The translations under genes and the position numbers were made by a program. A stretch of DNA of 64,000 nt from Actinomadura physcomitrii (GTDB lineage Bacteria > Actinomycetota > Actinomycetes > Streptosporangiales > Streptosporangiaceae), in NCBI RefSeq assembly GCF_008923205.2, contig NZ_WBMS02000007.1:215189-279188 (forward strand). The letters run 5' to 3'. The notes under the pieces were generated by a model. It was given only the letters and a program-made list of their open reading frames with translations. It was not told where the DNA came from and searched no databases. Each line of letters starts with the position of its first letter. The stretch's first letter is position 1. Below are positions 62,119 through 64,000 of this stretch, piece by piece.

Positions 62119-63537
62119 TCAGGAGGTCAGATGGGCGAGCGACTTCAGCGGAACCGGCAGCCACGCCGGCCGGTTCCGCGCCTCGTACCGCACCTCGTAC
62201 ACCGCCTTCTCGAACTCGAACGCGCGCAGCAGCACCGCGTGCGCGGCCGGGTCGGCGCCGCCCGCCGCCGCGTAGCCCCGGCAGAACGCGGCCCGGTTGC
62301 GGGCCGCCCACGCGTGCGCGCGCGTCTCCAGATGGCCGCCCGACTCCAGCGGCACCGTCCCGGACCTGGTGATGAGGTACCGCGCCGCGTACTCGAACGA
62401 GCGCAGCATCCCCGCGACGTCGCGCAGCGGGTGCGACAGGGCGCGGCGCTCGCTCTGCGTGCGGGCCGGCTCCCCCTCGAAGTCCAGCAGCGACCAGCCC
62501 GACTCCGAGCGCAGCACCTGCCCGAGGTGGTAGTCGCCGTGCACGCGCTGCACCGGCAGCGGCTCGGCCTGCGCGGCCAGATCGATGAAGGCGCCGGTCA
62601 GCGCCTTGGCGTGCGGGGCGAGGCCGGGCACGGCGCGGCACGTCCCGGTCAGCTCCCCGTTCATCCGCGCGGCCAGCGCGCGGACCTCGTCCGCCGGCAC
62701 GACCGTCACGCCGAACGCGTTCGCGAGCGCCCGGTGCACGTCCGCGGTGGCGGCGCCGAGCCGTTCGGCCTCGGCGGCGAAGTCGCCGCCGGCGGCGCTG
62801 GCGTCCAGCTCCGCCCATTCGTCGTCCTCCGGCTGCGTCGCGTGCGCGAACCAGTCGCGGACGCTCGCGATCGCCAGGCTCCACCCGTCCGCGCCCGTGC
62901 GCAGGTAGTCCGACAGCAGCGCGAGCGTGACGGGCTCGCCGCCGCCGTCGCCGGGGTCGAGTTCGATCCAGCCGTGCACGGCGGGGACGTGCTCGCAGCC
63001 GGCGCGGGTGAGCGCGAGGTTGACCTCCAGGTCGAGGCTGACGCCGTCGCCCAGCCGCCGGAACAGCTTGCAGATGTAGTCGTCGCCGAACAGCAGCGAG
63101 GTGTTGCTCTGCTCGGCCGTGATGGGCAGGCTCGTCAGGTCCGTCCGGATGCGGGCGCCGGGCACGTGCCGGAAGCGCAGCGGGCCGGCCGACGCCCCTG
63201 AGGCGAGATGCTCCAGCAGGGTCCGCGTCAGGTCCGGGTCGTGCGCGGCGTCGTAGGTCTGCTGCTTCGCGGCGCCGCCCCCGGGCGGGCCGATCCGCGC
63301 GTAACCGAGGCGTCCGGGCAGGTCGCGGCGGACGCCGAGGAGGACCTGGTAGTGCTCGGTGGCGCCGTTCTGGCGGACGTCGAGGACGAGGTGGTGCAGG
63401 CCCGGGTCCCCGGTCCGCAGTTCGGTGGCGGTGCCGATCGCGAGGTGCTCGATGGGGCTGTCCTTGCCGCCGAACCACCGCTGCCGCGGCAGCCATTCCG
63501 CGAGGTCCCGGGTGAGGACGTCTTCGGGTGGCAGCAC
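62119..63537 (-). CDS. mak: maltokinase (alpha-maltose-1-phosphate forming)
   Basis: 472 residues from GTG at 63537, two bases after the treS stop. N-terminal signature WLPRQRWFGGKD is diagnostic of Mak/Pep2; the kinase core has VHGDYHLGQVL (catalytic HGD) and SLLDFEGEPARTQSERRALS (metal-binding Asp), and YICKLFRRLGDGVSLDLEVN (ATP Lys region). It phosphorylates maltose made by TreS, giving the substrate of GlgE for alpha-glucan synthesis. Translationally coupled to treS. The longer upstream frame to 63828 is a shadow of treS. Confidence 0.93.
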   Translation of the reverse strand: MLPPEDVLTRDLAEWLPRQRWFGGKDSPIEHLAIGTATELRTGDPGLHHLVLDVRQNGATEHYQVLLGVRRDLPGRLGYARIGPPGGGAAKQQTYDAAHDPDLTRTLLEHLASGASAGPLRFRHVPGARIRTDLTSLPITAEQSNTSLLFGDDYICKLFRRLGDGVSLDLEVNLALTRAGCEHVPAVHGWIELDPGDGGGEPVTLALLSDYLRTGADGWSLAIASVRDWFAHATQPEDDEWAELDASAAGGDFAAEAERLGAATADVHRALANAFGVTVVPADEVRALAARMNGELTGTCRAVPGLAPHAKALTGAFIDLAAQAEPLPVQRVHGDYHLGQVLRSESGWSLLDFEGEPARTQSERRALSHPLRDVAGMLRSFEYAARYLITRSGTVPLESGGHLETRAHAWAARNRAAFCRGYAAAGGADPAAHAVLLRAFEFEKAVYEVRYEARNRPAWLPVPLKSLAHLTS

Positions 63538-63539
63538 TT

Positions 63540-64000
63540 TCAGCCGTCCCGTTCCGCGCCGGTGCCGGGTTCGCCCGCCGCGCCCGCGTTCGCGTCGTGC
63601 GCCGGGTCCGCGGTCGCGGACGGGGCGTCCGGCGGGTCGGCGGGAGAAGTATCCGGTGGCGTGAGCTGGAACCAGTAGAACCCGTGGCCGGGAAGGGTGA
63701 GCAGGTAGGGGAGCTCGCCGATGGCGGGGAACTGCACGCCGCCCATGCACTCGACGGGGGAGTGGCCCTCGAACCGCCGCATGTCGAGCTCGACCGGCTG
63801 CGGGAAGCGCGACAGGTTCGCCACGCACAGCACCGTGTCGGTGCCGCCCCAGCGGTCCCCGTCGGCCGCGTCGATCTCGCGGGTGAAGGCGAGGACGGAG
63901 GGGTTGGAGGCGGACAGTTCGACGTAGCTGCCGACGCCGAAGACGGGGTGGCGCTGCCGGATCTCGATCATTTTGCGGGTCCAGTGCAGCAGGGATCCGG
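63540..64000 (-). CDS. treS: trehalose synthase/maltose glucosylmutase TreS, C-terminal part
   Basis: Only the last 153 codons are inside the window; the frame is open to base 64000 (SLLHWTRKMIEIRQRHPVFG). The C-terminal beta-sandwich of GH13 TreS is visible: DTVLCVANLSRFPQPVELDM, PVECMGGVQFPAIGELPYLL and LPGHGFYWFQL. A low-complexity acidic/Ala-rich tail (TSPADPPDAPSATADPAHDA) ends the protein. TreS interconverts trehalose and maltose and works with Mak, encoded directly downstream, in the GlgE alpha-glucan pathway. 5' end outside the window. Confidence 0.9.
   Translation of the reverse strand, partial: GSLLHWTRKMIEIRQRHPVFGVGSYVELSASNPSVLAFTREIDAADGDRWGGTDTVLCVANLSRFPQPVELDMRRFEGHSPVECMGGVQFPAIGELPYLLTLPGHGFYWFQLTPPDTSPADPPDAPSATADPAHDANAGAAGEPGTGAERDG

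Overview
The window is very GC-rich actinobacterial chromosome. GTG and TTG starts, 4-bp stop/start overlaps and leaderless -10 boxes are common. The gene set (DnaE2/ImuB mutasome, GlgE-pathway TreS-Mak, SAV2177-type methyltransferases, Ser/Thr kinase with a beta-propeller) fits a filamentous actinomycete such as Actinomadura/Thermomonosporaceae; the genus is an inference. There is no prophage, IS element or CRISPR array.

Layout. 1-5347: two secreted-type glycoside hydrolases (GH127-like, cut by the window edge, and GH78 rhamnosidase) closed by a strong bidirectional hairpin. 5421-13208: scattered housekeeping genes (PPOX-fold protein, aldo/keto reductase, DUF2293, an RbsB remnant before ribokinase, a PH-domain membrane protein, Ppx/GppA phosphatase, Ser/Thr kinase). 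13332-19064: the SOS mutagenesis cassette imuA-imuB-dnaE2 behind a perfect LexA box, interrupted between imuB and dnaE2 by an anomalous poly-G/poly-C palindrome. 19224-32503: metabolism and regulation (MtnA, decayed M28 peptidase, RecD2 helicase, two TetR units with clear operators, a half-length MFS transporter, FUSC transporter, CGNR regulator, a glutamine synthetase-like gene divergent from an amidohydrolase, CoA-disulfide-reductase-type flavoprotein).

32560-47005 holds a plus-strand cluster matching the uncharacterised E. coli yehI/molR-yehL-yehM-yehP-yehQ set: DUF4132 protein (three copies, two of them eroded), MoxR AAA ATPase, DUF5682, VWA and SWIM zinc-finger proteins. Downstream copies are tightly coupled by stop/start overlaps. 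A metB-type PLP enzyme, a second copy of the poly-G/poly-C palindrome and a small cysteine-containing membrane protein lie inside it. The facing minus-strand cluster (56520 to 48018) has a different MoxR AAA ATPase and a HExxH/VWA-like protein, preceded by two ankyrin-repeat paralogues, an RNase-inhibitor-type LRR protein, an unusual zinc-ribbon SDR lacking the catalytic Tyr, and two paralogous tRNA-like RNAs placed between its genes. This second cluster is the best candidate for an undescribed system.

56561-64000: MreB-like protein, two convergent SAV2177 methyltransferases, an aldo/keto reductase behind a MerR-type promoter, a secreted NlpC/P60 hydrolase with a histidine-rich tail, and the treS-mak pair feeding alpha-maltose-1-phosphate synthesis, with treS cut by the window edge.
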